DNA of 64,000 nt, taken from NCBI RefSeq assembly GCF_020921035.1, contig NC_063158.1, positions 26,956,962-27,020,961 on the forward strand, read 5' to 3'. The first letter of the stretch is position 1. Each line of letters begins with the position of its first letter. This document shows positions 25,341-34,719 of the stretch, in pieces. The notes under the pieces were generated by a model. It was given only the letters and a program-made list of their open reading frames with translations, ran no database searches and was not told the origin of the DNA. Origin of the DNA: Rhodamnia argentea. Lineage: Eukaryota > Streptophyta > Magnoliopsida > Myrtales > Myrtaceae. A program made the position numbers and the translations under genes.

Positions 25341-25562
25341 ATAAGGGTCGATGCCCATACAATGGGGGCTTTTCTAGAAATGCTTGAAATAATCTACGTG
25401 TTACATGCTAATGCACGATTCATTGCAGCAAAGGGAGAGTAAAGAAAGGTCACAAATTGGCCTGGTACGATCAATTCAAAGTAGTCCTCAAATATGATTC
25501 AAATTAAGACTAAGCAGGTTGACAAATTTGCTTCAACATTTATTATGGGCATCGACCCTTAT
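25341..25562. repeat. Perfect 19-bp inverted repeat overlapping the stop codon of A1
   Basis: ATAAGGGTCGATGCCCATA (25341-25359) and its exact reverse complement (25544-25562) are separated by 184 bp. The right arm includes the TAA stop of gene A1 (25559-25561), so a transcript could pair its stop region with downstream 3' UTR. There is no obvious target duplication. Confidence 0.85.
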
Positions 25563-26092
25563 GAAAATAAATGTGCAACAGCAACACAAATCTCTGAAAG
25601 CCCCTTGAGATCCCTGTTGTTATCAGTCAAGGGTGATTTTGTCCTGTTAAAGGCTGATTCGCAGTCAACCGCTCGGTCGCCTGCCTTGCTCGCCAAGCCG
25701 GCCAACCCGTCGTAGGTCTCGGAGTCCAAGTCTGTTAAAGCCTCTTGAATTTTTGCGATGGCCGTTACGTAATCTCCGTGGCATTGCTCGAGGTGCTCGT
25801 GCACTGGACTGGTCGAGTTATTGAGCAGCGAAGTTATCTGGAGTTGGGTGCTCGAAGCCTTACGATACGCCAAGCCGAAGGCCACATAGGCTAGTGTGAT
25901 CTCATCAGCGCCTGGCGTGCGCGGATCGGAGTTAAGAGCGTCATTGCAAAATTTGTAATCAGATGCTTGCTTGTAGACCTTGTCAACTAGCCCGGAATCG
26001 GCGATGACGTTCCAGGACCGAGAGATGATTGACGCAAGAAAGATGGAACATGAGAGATTGCAGAAGAGACGAAGAGCATAAGATGTTGCCAT
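25559..26092 (-). CDS. Putative invertase inhibitor A1 (PMEI domain), first cysteine replaced
   Basis: A 177-residue intronless frame starting MATSYALRLFCNLSCSIF, a signal peptide ending near residue 32. The PMEI domain keeps cysteines 2, 3 and 4 (YKFC, LEQC, VDC) but the first is Tyr: LVDKVYKQASDYKFC, where sister genes have a Cys two residues before the QT/QA. In this family C1 pairs with C2 in the N-terminal helical hairpin, so A1 should lack that disulfide and leave C2 free. It is the first unit of the six-unit array. A TATTTAAG box lies about 70 bp upstream, as in the sister genes. The frame is otherwise whole, so it may still be expressed; activity is doubtful. Confidence 0.88.
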   Translation of the reverse strand: MATSYALRLFCNLSCSIFLASIISRSWNVIADSGLVDKVYKQASDYKFCNDALNSDPRTPGADEITLAYVAFGLAYRKASSTQLQITSLLNNSTSPVHEHLEQCHGDYVTAIAKIQEALTDLDSETYDGLAGLASKAGDRAVDCESAFNRTKSPLTDNNRDLKGLSEICVAVAHLFS

Positions 26093-26465
26093 TGTTCTCT
26101 TCTCTCTAATTCAACTTTGTGGAATGGTCGTATTGTGCTAACAGAAGCACAGTTAATCTTTGCTTAAATAGGATCGGGGGATGTAAAATTTCCATGATTA
26201 ACAAGATTGTATCAATTAATTGCAGCTTTATTCTGAAGACTTTGGTTTCCATGGAGGTTTTTGCCACATTTCTTTGGATAGAAAGGATATGAATGAATCC
26301 TCGTTGCATACAATTCCAGAGATTCAATGCATGAGTAATGACCCTGATTTTAATACCAAAAATGAGGTAGGAGTATCTCAGTTACTATATCCAAACATGT
26401 ATCCACCAGCATCAGTCTAGGAAGGAAGACACGGGTGCCTATCAGCTAGTCTTTTGTCAACTAAC

Positions 26466-27067
26466 TAGGGGTGAGCGGTTCCGGGTTATGTATAGGTTCC
26501 ATTTAGAACTTGGAACTTACACGTTAGAACAAGTTTATATATATTTTTAATCTGGAACCTACCATACATAATTTGGAACCTATAACCTACCATGTCACAG
26601 GTTTCAAAGTCGGTTTCAAGGTCTTCTTAGGTTCCACTAGTATTTTTAATTTAACTATTGCAGCGAATCATCACCTTTAATGACCACTAGTTTCTGCTAT
26701 ATTCCATTGACCTAAACTCATATTTAGACACACTAATAAATATAAAATATTAACGAAGTAAAAGTCTTAATCACAAATATTGTTGGAAATGAAAGTCTTA
26801 AACTAGTGGTTCTAGATTACACACACATCATCAGACGCCATGGAATTTCGCATGATCGTACCAAAACATATACTAAGAAAAATGCAAAAACTTGTTACAT
26901 GTTTCAAGTTTTAGGTTCCACCTATCTAGAATCTACCGTCAAAGTAAGTTCTTCAATTTTTGAAATCTGGAACGTACCTTGCATACCTTGGAACCTGAAA
27001 CCGAACATGTTCCCCACCGGTCCGGTTCTAGGTTTCAAGGTAGACCGCGGGACCATGCTCATCCTTG
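26466..27067. mobile_element. hAT-like MITE in unit 1, 602 bp
   Basis: The ends TAGGGGTGAGC and, reverse-complemented, CAAGGATGAGC are flanked by CAACTAAC (26458-26465) and CAACTAAT (27068-27075), an 8-bp duplication with one mismatch. Sister units carry the unfilled site (CTTTTGTCATCTAGTCCATC at about 32590, and equivalents near 45975, 54511 and 58724). The interior is rich in GGAACC/GGTTCC words. No transposase is encoded. Confidence 0.85.
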
Positions 27068-27248
27068 CAACTAATCCATATAAAGTAAGACCATAATCAG
27101 TTGCTATCAAATATAGGCACATTAACATGATAAAGCCAATTCATCAATTGAACGACCTCGAGTTGATTCCGTTTTGACGAAGAACGCCCACCATAGATTA
27201 TTAGTTTAGTCATCAGCGCGGGCGCCCAAGGTGATGGACCGACACTGA

Positions 27249-27793
27249 CTAATCTTTGTGTAGCAAGCACTTTAGTGACTGCAACACATGTTTCCGAGAG
27301 GCCTTTAAGATTCCCATTATTATCAGAAAATGATGAAGGTGGTCTTTTAAAGGCCTGTTTGCAATCGTTCGTGCCTTACTATCAATCATCGCCAAGACGG
27401 CCAATCCAAAGAAGCTCTTGGAGTCCAAGTCAGCTGACACCTCTTCAAGTTTCAAGAGAACCGTCTTATGAACGTTTCGACACTGCTGGATGTGCTTATG
27501 AACGGACGGGTCATTGCCTGGACCAGTGATGTTAGTTAGCGTCGAAGTTGAGTAATCTAGGGTGCTCAAAGAAGCACCATGAACCAAGCCAGAGACAATG
27601 CAGGCCAGTGTGTAGTCATTGGCATCAGGTGCTTGCGGATCAGGATACAGGGGTGTAGTGCAGAATGTGTAGTCGGTTGCTTGCTTGCAGACCATGTTAA
27701 CTAGCTCAGACATGGTCGTGAACTTTTGACGAGAAGGCTGAAGGATGACAAGCGCCAAGAAGACAGAATGTGACACGAACAAGATGCTGTCAT
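27249..27793 (-). pseudogene. Type B inhibitor pseudogene B1
   Basis: Best-preserved type B copy. The mature region reads MSELVNMVCKQATDYTFCTT and onward through HIQQC in one frame. The upstream signal-peptide ATG (27793, MTASCSCHIL) is in another frame. Downstream, the conserved tail (NDCKQAFKRP, then NGNLKGLSETCVAV) lies in a different frame because one C is missing on the plus strand at 27373-27375 compared with copies B5 and B6. It belongs to the PMEI family but is clearly diverged from type A. At least two frame changes make it non-functional. Confidence 0.8.
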
Positions 27794-30210
27794 TGTCTTA
27801 TGTTGCTTTTGAATTATGAAGATGGCTGAGATCCGCTTTTCTGACTCTAACAAATATGAGCAGAATGGCCTCTGCTATAACTTTAGAAACTGGGAGAAAT
27901 GAAATTCGAAGTGCTAACTCTTTAAGATGAATCATTTGAAGCTAGATCGCACAAGGTTTTCTGCGTTATGTTCTCAATCAACAGGTACTTTAAATAACAC
28001 TCGTTTCCTAGTGTGTGATTAGCCTACCATGGAGGCATGAGTCATAACTATTGCCAAACGTACGCTCAAATTCACCACATACGATCAATTCCAGTAACCT
28101 GCCTTTTGTGCTCAGCAATGTAACTCATACAAGGGACAAACATGCTGAAACTATCTCACTATCTTCTATGTCTTTCAATCTTCAAGTTCTTTAACAGACA
28201 TTACCTCGCCGTAACTCATCACAAACTAATTGTCCGATTCAGTAACAACTACGAGCACACTGGGAAGGATTGATAGAGTGATCATCCAGCGTGCGGAAAA
28301 CAATCAAGAAGCAACCTCTGTGGAGATGAAAACCAAAGCTGGCAAAAAAAAGGTGGACAGGCTCGTGAGTGAAATTCATGTGGAATCGGAATGAACCAAT
28401 GTGTGATGAAGTGCGACCAGATGGGCAAGCATGCCGGGTTTTACTTTTCCTTAGGATTTCATGAAGCATTGAAGCACTGAAATCTGACTGTACCATAGAC
28501 AGCAGAATTGGACAGGAAAAATATCTATCATTGAGTGAAATGCAGGCCGGATTGGACAATAAGATGGCTTACACTTGACTTGATGGTCCTGGTATTCTTA
28601 CATTGTTAATTGGATAAGCATCTCTTTGTTGATAGGGGATAAAGAAAAAGTGATATTACAGCAAGCTCGTTTCGTCATTACGCTCTTTTGGAATCAACAT
28701 GCTAGAATGCATCATCAGACCATTCAGGTGGATTAGAAAAGAAGTCGAATGCTAGACATCATCCCGAGCCATAGATATGTCTCATATTCTTAGGATTTGA
28801 GCATCATGTTGCAACGATTCCACAAATGGCTCTAAGTTGATCAACCTGAAAAACGAGGAGATGTCCACATTTTGATTCCAAAATGGACAACTTCTGTCAA
28901 AGGGCATCACGAGCACCAGTTCACTAGACCTGGTTCCCAGCAAGAAGCTCCTATCGAGCCCAGATCAAAAAGTTGCATAGATGGAACTACAACTACTTGA
29001 AAACTAGACAGAATCTCCGCAGCTTGCAATTCTTTCCTGCGAATTTGTCCAAATAGATATGAGAGCTCAAAAAGTGTTGAAGAAATTCCAAACTGCTACA
29101 ACTTGGCATATTTTGTCAATCTCTGTATCTTGTCACACTGTTGGATTGGGAAATAGGTGATGGACCAGCATAATCTCCCTGACAAGACATAGGACGCTTT
29201 GGAGAACAAGCCACAGTAGGAAAAGTATCGAAAAACTCACAGGAGACATGTCTTTGTCAAAGCCCCACTTCCACTTACAATGCAGCAAACTGCATCTATG
29301 TCATGCAATAATTCAGTTCGCTCGCAAAAATTTTCATGAACTCGTATAGTCCGTACCTCTGTGATTCTTTCTATGTCCGGACCGTTGTAGACCAATGCCG
29401 AAATAATTAAAAAAAACTCCAAGGTTTGTGTAGGAGTTAAAACAAATGTGCATGTTAACATAGAGATTATGTTGCCGTGATGGTGTCACTACCTTTTCAC
29501 GACATTAACCATGGCGAACTTTGCATAGTCAATGAAGGCGACAGCAACCAATGACAAGAAGGAGGAGGTTATTTTCAAACCTGAAGTTGACCAACAAAGT
29601 TCCGAATTGGGATGCAAAGGCCTAAAGAAAAAAAAGATTGCCTAGCAATTGAAACCCTTTATCCCCTCAAGCCTTTTGGGATTAATTTTACTCCGATGCT
29701 TTGGGTGTGTATACGCAAAACTCTCTAAAGTGAATGTTATCTGCTTTTCCGACCAAAGAACAAATGGAGTTGACGCATGGTGCCGACACTAAATGCTTGA
29801 ATCCGAAAGCAAGAAAGACAGCCTTTCAAAGGCAGGAAATCGGTCCTAATCTGAGCTAGTGAGCCAGCTATTAGTTTCTTTTTATTAAATGCCTTCGAGA
29901 TCCGAACATACCCATGAAATGAAACTTGGTCCATGCATCACTTTTGGAATGCGAAGCGGATCGAGAGATCAAATTGAAACTCGCGATAAAATGAGAACAA
30001 AGTAAAGTGGTGCACTATAGTGGTGAGAATCAAAACGGCTTTTGAAGCCTCTTTTACATTAAAAAAAAAAAAAGGAAGAAAAAAAAACCAATTTTTGTAC
30101 CCGTGAAAATCAAACCATGGTCTCCATGAACAAACAACATAACAACTCGATAAAAAAAATATTTTATTAGCGAAATGATCAAATTTGGAGATATTATTAT
30201 AAAGATATGG
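27794..30210. other. Duplicated intergenic block, unit 1 to unit 2
   Basis: This 2.4 kb holds the promoter side of B1 and the 3' side of A2. Large parts recur near 34.7-36.1, 39.8-41.2, 46.9-49.0, 55.6-57.8 and 59.8-61.3 kb. Markers are GGGACAAACATGCTG (28133), CTTGACTTGATGGTC (28575), ATGTCTTTGTCAAAGCCCCA (29248) and GCCGACACTAAATGCTTGA (29781). Small frames inside differ between copies and no protein motif is conserved, so I treat it as non-coding duplicated DNA. Confidence 0.65.
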
Positions 30211-30750
30211 TCAGACATTGAGCCACTTTGCAAGAACAACACAAATCACTGAAAGCCCGTAAAGATTGTTGTTGTTATCGGTCAACGGAGATTTTGTTCC
30301 CTTAAAGGCCAATTCGCAGTCCTTCGCTTGGTCGCGCGTCATAGAAGCGAAGTAGCTCAATCTGCCATATGTCTCCCAATCCAAGTCGGTTAAAGCCAGT
30401 GTAGTTTTCACGATGGCCGTTGCATAATCTAGGCGGCATTGCTCAAGGTGCAGGTGCACTGGACCGGTTGAGTTACTTTGCAACGAAGTTATCTGGTCTC
30501 GGGTGCTCGAAGCGTTGCGATTCGCCAAACTGAAGGCGACATAGGCTAGTTTGGCCCCATCAGCGCCCGATGTGCGCGGATCAGAGTTGAGAGCATCCTT
30601 GCAAAACTTGTAATAGGGTGTTGTTTGGTTGCAGATCTGCTCGACTAGCTCGGAATCGGCGGTGACAGCCAAGGATCCAGTGATGATTGAAGCAAGAAAG
30701 GCGAAGATTGTGAGATTGCAGAAGAGAAGAAAAGCATAAGATGTCGCCAT
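30211..30750 (-). CDS. Putative invertase inhibitor A2 (PMEI domain)
   Basis: A 179-residue frame from the ATG at 30750. The frame stays open further upstream, but that part is promoter sequence shared by all units, and MATSYAFLLFCNLTIFAF is the conserved family start. A signal peptide (about 33 residues) precedes SELVEQICNQ. All four PMEI cysteines are present (QIC, YKFC, LEQC, KDC), and there are several N-glycosylation sequons (NQT, NAS, NST). It is expected to be secreted and to inhibit a cell-wall or vacuolar invertase, or a pectin methylesterase. A TATTTAAG box lies 61-72 bp upstream. The C-terminal half is nearly identical to that of the broken gene A5. Looks functional. Confidence 0.9.
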   Translation of the reverse strand: MATSYAFLLFCNLTIFAFLASIITGSLAVTADSELVEQICNQTTPYYKFCKDALNSDPRTSGADGAKLAYVAFSLANRNASSTRDQITSLQSNSTGPVHLHLEQCRLDYATAIVKTTLALTDLDWETYGRLSYFASMTRDQAKDCELAFKGTKSPLTDNNNNLYGLSVICVVLAKWLNV

Positions 30751-30935
30751 CGTTCTCTTTCCCCTTATTGAAAATTTGGGGGAGTGCTTACAGGAGCCCA
30801 ATAAATCCCTGCTTAAATAGGAACCAGAGATGTAAAAATTTTGCAGGATTAACGTGATTGTATTAATTAATTGCAGCTTTATTTTGCGACATGGAGGATT
30901 CTGCAACATAATGAAAGGATAGAAACAGATCCCCA
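30751..30935 (-). promoter_or_regulatory. Conserved proximal promoter of type A inhibitor genes
   Basis: A TATTTAAG core element (30811-30822 region) and an upstream block TTAATTAATTGCAGCTTTAT followed by GCGACATGGAGG and TCTGCAACAT recur at the same spacing above A1 (part), A2, A4, A5 and A6. Conservation is expected from recent duplication, so this marks the promoter but does not prove motif function. Unit 3 has lost the distal part. Confidence 0.6.
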
Positions 30936-30995
30936 ATTTAGTAAATGAATAAGGTCCTTATCATTTACTTTATCTATCCTATATTACTTAATTAA

Positions 30996-32539
30996 GGGCA
31001 AAAAGACACATGGAGTGTCAATATTTGTATATAGGGCTCATTTTAATGCCAATATTTTTTTTATCACTTAAGTGCTAAATCGGAAAAAAAAAAATTACTT
31101 AAGTGCCAATTCCGGCAAAAAACAATTACTTAAGTGCCAATTCCGGCCGGACAATACAAGTGAAATTTTTTATCTTTTAATATTAAGTGAATTTTTCTTT
31201 TTAAAAAAGGCCGTACGCATGGAAAAATAAAAAGCCAAAAATTAAAAATAATTTCCAAGTAATATTGAATTTTTTTAATAAAGCTAAATAACCAAAAAAT
31301 AAGCCAAAAGTTTTAAAAAAAAAAAAAAAAAGAAATTCGAGGTTGCAATGGTGAAGGCTTGCACAATCCTCATTGCTCCACCACCGTTGGCAATGGCCGG
31401 TGAGAGAGGGGGGGGGATGGGCCTGCCGGTAGGGGTCACCGAGCCCCAATCAATAGCCAGCGACCCCCACCGATGGGCGGCGAGGGCTCAACCTCACATA
31501 TTTGGGCAAGGTCGAGCCCCGACGGGGCCGGGGACGCCTGCCTCGCAACTACAGGTCAAGGGCAACCTCACCTAGCAACGGCCAAGATCTGCAAGGTCGA
31601 GCTCTTGCCGGCTACCGGCGTGGGTCGCCGACCACCGGCGGGGGCTCGACGTCCCCCACCGGCCCATCCCCAACACTCAACGGCCATGTCATTTGTTGTG
31701 GGGCGTTGGTGATGACAAGGGTTGTGCAAGCACTTGCCACTCAAACCTTCGAGTTCAATTTTTTCAGCTTATTTTTTAATTTTTTAATATTATGTGGATT
31801 TTTTTAATAAAATTTTTTTTTTTTTTTTTTCTGGTGGCTGGGATCCTCCAACAAGCCATGTAGATGCCATGTAAGATTTCCGGTGATGTTCATTGAAGTT
31901 GACACTCAAATAATAATTTTTTTTAAAAAAATTGACATTTAAGTGATAAAAAAAGGGCTAATACCATGGAAAGCCCCAAACCGGTATACTTGTGACAATT
32001 TTACTTCAAGCTATTTTTTTTGCCACGAAAAATTTCAAATTGGTACACCTATGACAATTTTATCCCAAACTATTTTTTTGACCGCAAAAAACCCTTAATT
32101 GGTACTTTTGTAGCAAAATTACTTTAAACTAATTTTTTGACCAAGAAAAACCCCAAGCTGGTATACACGTAACAAATTTACCTCCATTAAATTGGATTAA
32201 TACCACGAGAAACTCCAAATTAATAAACCTGTGACAAACATATGGTGAAAATTCCAAACTAATACACCCGTGAATTGTCACATGCCATCCAACTTAGCAA
32301 TTTGATGGTTAGATTTAACTAAAATTATTGGAAGGTAAATTTATCACATATGTATCGGTTTGAGATAAATTTATCACGGGTGTACCGGTTTAGCGTTTTT
32401 GGTAGTTAAAAAAATAATTTGGGGTAAATTTCTTACATGTGTACTAATTTAGAGTTTTCCGTTGTATTAATCCTAAAAAAAAAATTGACAACAAAGTGAG
32501 CTCGGTATATAAATATTGACACTTCATATGTCCTTCCCT
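30996..32539. mobile_element. MULE-like element with 9-bp target duplication, 1544 bp including a nested MITE
   Basis: Terminal inverted repeats of about 70 bp match well (left GGGCAAAAAGACACATGG ... AGTGTCAATATTTGTATA; right, reverse-complemented, AGGGAAGGACATATG ... AGTGTCAATATTTATATA). The flanks are CTTAATTAA on both sides (30987-30995 and 32540-32548). Sister units show the empty site (GCTTAATTAAGGTATTAG near 58674). The interior has AT-rich shoulders and a very GC-rich core (31380-31740). Size and core composition fit a non-autonomous Mutator-like element. The core open frames are composition artefacts or captured DNA I could not identify. Confidence 0.85.
31955..32474. mobile_element. 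Nested Mutator-like MITE, about 520 bp
   Basis: It lies inside the right shoulder of the 30996-32539 element. Ends are GGGCTAATACCATGGAAAGC and, reverse-complemented, AGGATTAATACAACGGAAAA. The interior is an imperfect tandem of phrases such as TTGGTACACCTATGACAATT. It interrupts an A-run, so the target duplication cannot be read. A second copy with a clear 9-bp duplication lies at 38231-38701. Confidence 0.75.
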
Positions 32540-33288
32540 CTTAATTAAGGTATCAGTCAAGGAAGGAAGATTTGGGTGCATATCAGCTGGTCTTTTGTCA
32601 TCTAGTCCATCTAAAGTCTTGACCATAATAAAGTTGCTATCTAAGCACATTAAATTTTATAAAAGTCGATCCATCAATTATAAGAACTCGAGTTGATTCC
32701 GTCGTGACAAAGAACGTCAACCATAGGCTATATCAGTTTAGTCACCATCGCATGCACCTAAAGTGATGGACCGACCATGAGTCATTTTGTGTAGCACACA
32801 AGTTACTGATAGCAACACATGTTTTCGGAAGACCTTTGACATCCCTATTACAACCGGTTGCAAAAAGAAGGAAGGAAAAAAAAAAGAGAAAGAAAAGGAA
32901 AAAAAATAATTCAAAAATATAGTAAAATACTATTAAACATTGATGCATCAACGTCGGCCACGTTACGTCAGCCATTTGCAGTCAAAATTAGACGGATTGA
33001 TTGAATTGACATAAATGCAAAATGTCTGAAACTGAATCAATAATTATAATATATTTATAATTTTTTTGGTAATTTTCCTTGTTCTCTAGGGTATCATCGA
33101 TTGTACCATTGTGGCATCAACTATCAGATATACCACATTTTTTCAAACTTCCGTAACCTGCGTTTTATCCTCAGCTGGACGATTCATACAAGGGACAAAC
33201 ATGCTGAAACTTCCTCACCATCCCCTATGTCCTTTAATCTTCAAGTGATATAGCATACATTTCCACGCTGCAATTCGAGATAAACTAA

Positions 33289-33510
33289 AGCTCCATTCGT
33301 TTTGTGAAAAATAACTTTCAGAAAAATATTTTTCGATATTCGGTGAAAAATAAATAAGTTAAGGAAAATACTTTTCACCCATTAAAAAAGTACCTTCAAA
33401 AGTCAAGAAAATGATTTTCTCTATTTCATGTCTTACTAGCAAGTTAATATTTTTCACCCATTAAAAAAGTACCTTCAAAATGATTTCCTCTATTTCATGT
33501 CTTACTAGCA
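33289..33510. repeat. PIF-like fragment followed by a direct duplication
   Basis: 33289-33371 matches the left end of the PIF-like element at 43928, at the same position in the unit (TAAACTAA just before it). It is followed by two copies of a segment starting TTTTCACCCATTAAAAAAGT (33372-33441 and 33451-33510); the second copy lacks about 10 bp. Confidence 0.75.
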
Positions 33511-33523
33511 GATCGTCCTTTTA

Positions 33524-33556
33524 TTGGCAATGATTGCTAGTAGCAATCATTGCCAA
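33524..33556. repeat. Near-perfect 33-bp palindrome inside B2
   Basis: TTGGCAATGATTGCT and AGCAATCATTGCCAA flank AGT. The right arm is genuine inhibitor coding sequence; the left arm is its inverted copy. This suggests fold-back repair or template switching at the rearrangement point. Confidence 0.88.
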
Positions 33557-34208
33557 GTCGGCCAATCCAAAGAAGCCTTTGGAGTCCAAGTCAGCTTAGT
33601 GCCTCTTCAAGTTTCAGCAGAACGGTCTTATAAACGTTTAGACGCTGCTGGATGAGCCGGTGGACGGAAGGGTCCTTGCCCGGACCCGTCATGTTAGTTG
33701 GCGTCAAAGCTGTGTAATCTTGGGTGCTAAACAATGTACGACACACCATGCCAGTGACAATTCAGACGAGTGTATAGTCAACCGCATCAGGTGCCCGCGG
33801 ATCAGTATTCAGATATGTACTGCAGAATGTGTAGTTGGCTGCTTGCATGCAGACCTTGTTGACTAGCTCGGACATGATCGTGACACGAGCAGAAGACAGA
33901 ATGTGATATGAACAAGATGCTGTCGTTGTCTTATGCTGCTTTTTTTTATGAAGATGGCTGAGATCTGCCTTTCAAACTTCAACAAATATGAGCAGAATCA
34001 CCACTGCTAAAACTTCGGAAACTGAGAGAAATGAAATTCACAGTGCTAACACTAAAAAGATGAATTATTTGAAGCTTGATTGCATAAGTTTTTGGCGATA
34101 TGTTCACAATCTATTTTGGTACTTTAAATAGTCTTAACACTCGTTTTCTAGTGTATCATTATCCCACCATGAAGGCATGAGTCATGCCAAACGTATGCTC
34201 AAATTTAT

Positions 34209-34710
34209 CAGGAAAATTACCAAAAAAAATCATAAACATATTATAGTTGTGCAGGTCTAAACCTTTTTTTTTTCCAATTAAGTTCTAAATCTTTTGCTTT
34301 TATGCTAATTCGATCGGTGCCGATGTGGCAATTTTCAATAATATTGGAATATTTTTTTCGATTTTTTTTTCCTTCTCCTTCTTCCTCCAACAGGTGACTA
34401 GCGAGAGGTGAGGGCCAGCGAGGCCGAGGATTGCCATGGATGGGTCTCGTGCTCTCTCTTGGACAATCGAGGCTGGAGGAAGAAGGAGAAGAAAAAAAAA
34501 GTAATTGGAAAAATATTATTAAAAATTATCCACGTCGGTGCCGACAGCTTTACGGCGGTGCTGGTTGGCCAACGCTGGCTAGATATACCGAATTGACACA
34601 AATGTAAAAAGTTTAGATCTTAATTGGCAAAAAGAAAAAGAAAAGCTTGCGACTAAATTGGCACAAATTGCAATAGCTTTAGGACTTTTTTCTTTTTTGG
34701 TAATTTTCTC
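34209..34710. mobile_element. Mutator-like MITE in unit 2, 502 bp
   Basis: Ends CAGGAAAATTACCAAAAAA and, reverse-complemented, GAGAAAATTACCAAAAAA are flanked by CAAATTTAT (34200-34208) and CAAATTTAC (34711-34719), a 9-bp duplication with one mismatch. Unit 1 shows the empty site (GCTCAAATTCACCACATACG near 28067). A short GC-rich core lies at about 34390-34480. Non-coding. Confidence 0.82.
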
Positions 34711-34719
34711 CAAATTTAC

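Larger units (their letters stand above)
32742..33930 (-). pseudogene. Type B inhibitor pseudogene B2, chimeric and rearranged
   Basis: The N-terminal part (33540-33875) reads MSELVNKVCMQAANYTFCST and is closed by an in-frame TGA after DYTLV, with a further frame change before the DLD region; the third conserved Cys is Arg (QQR). The C-terminal tail (32752-32866; NRDVKGLPKTCVAI) lies about 670 bp away. Between them sit a MITE half, a block normally found between units, a PIF fragment, a tandem duplication and a palindrome. The tail breakpoint is the same as in B3, so the two parts probably come from different units joined by deletion. Confidence 0.75.

Noticed and set aside
25341-25562. Inverted repeat at A1 considered as a MITE's ends
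   Set aside because: No target duplication is visible and the right arm overlaps conserved coding sequence, so a local repair event or 3' UTR stem is more likely.
25494-25715. Short plus-strand frames overlapping inhibitor 3' ends (also 27275-27529, 57772-58047)
   Set aside because: Antisense shadows of the type A and B genes.
28239-29461. Minus-strand open frames in the shared block (for example 28239-28559, 29237-29461), considered as a third gene of the unit
   Set aside because: The frames are not kept between copies, and stops and indels differ freely. No protein motif is recognised. The similarity is explained by duplication of non-coding DNA.
31348-31807. GC-rich open frames in the MULE core, considered as captured genes
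   Set aside because: All frames are open because of composition, and I recognise no protein. Left as part of the element.
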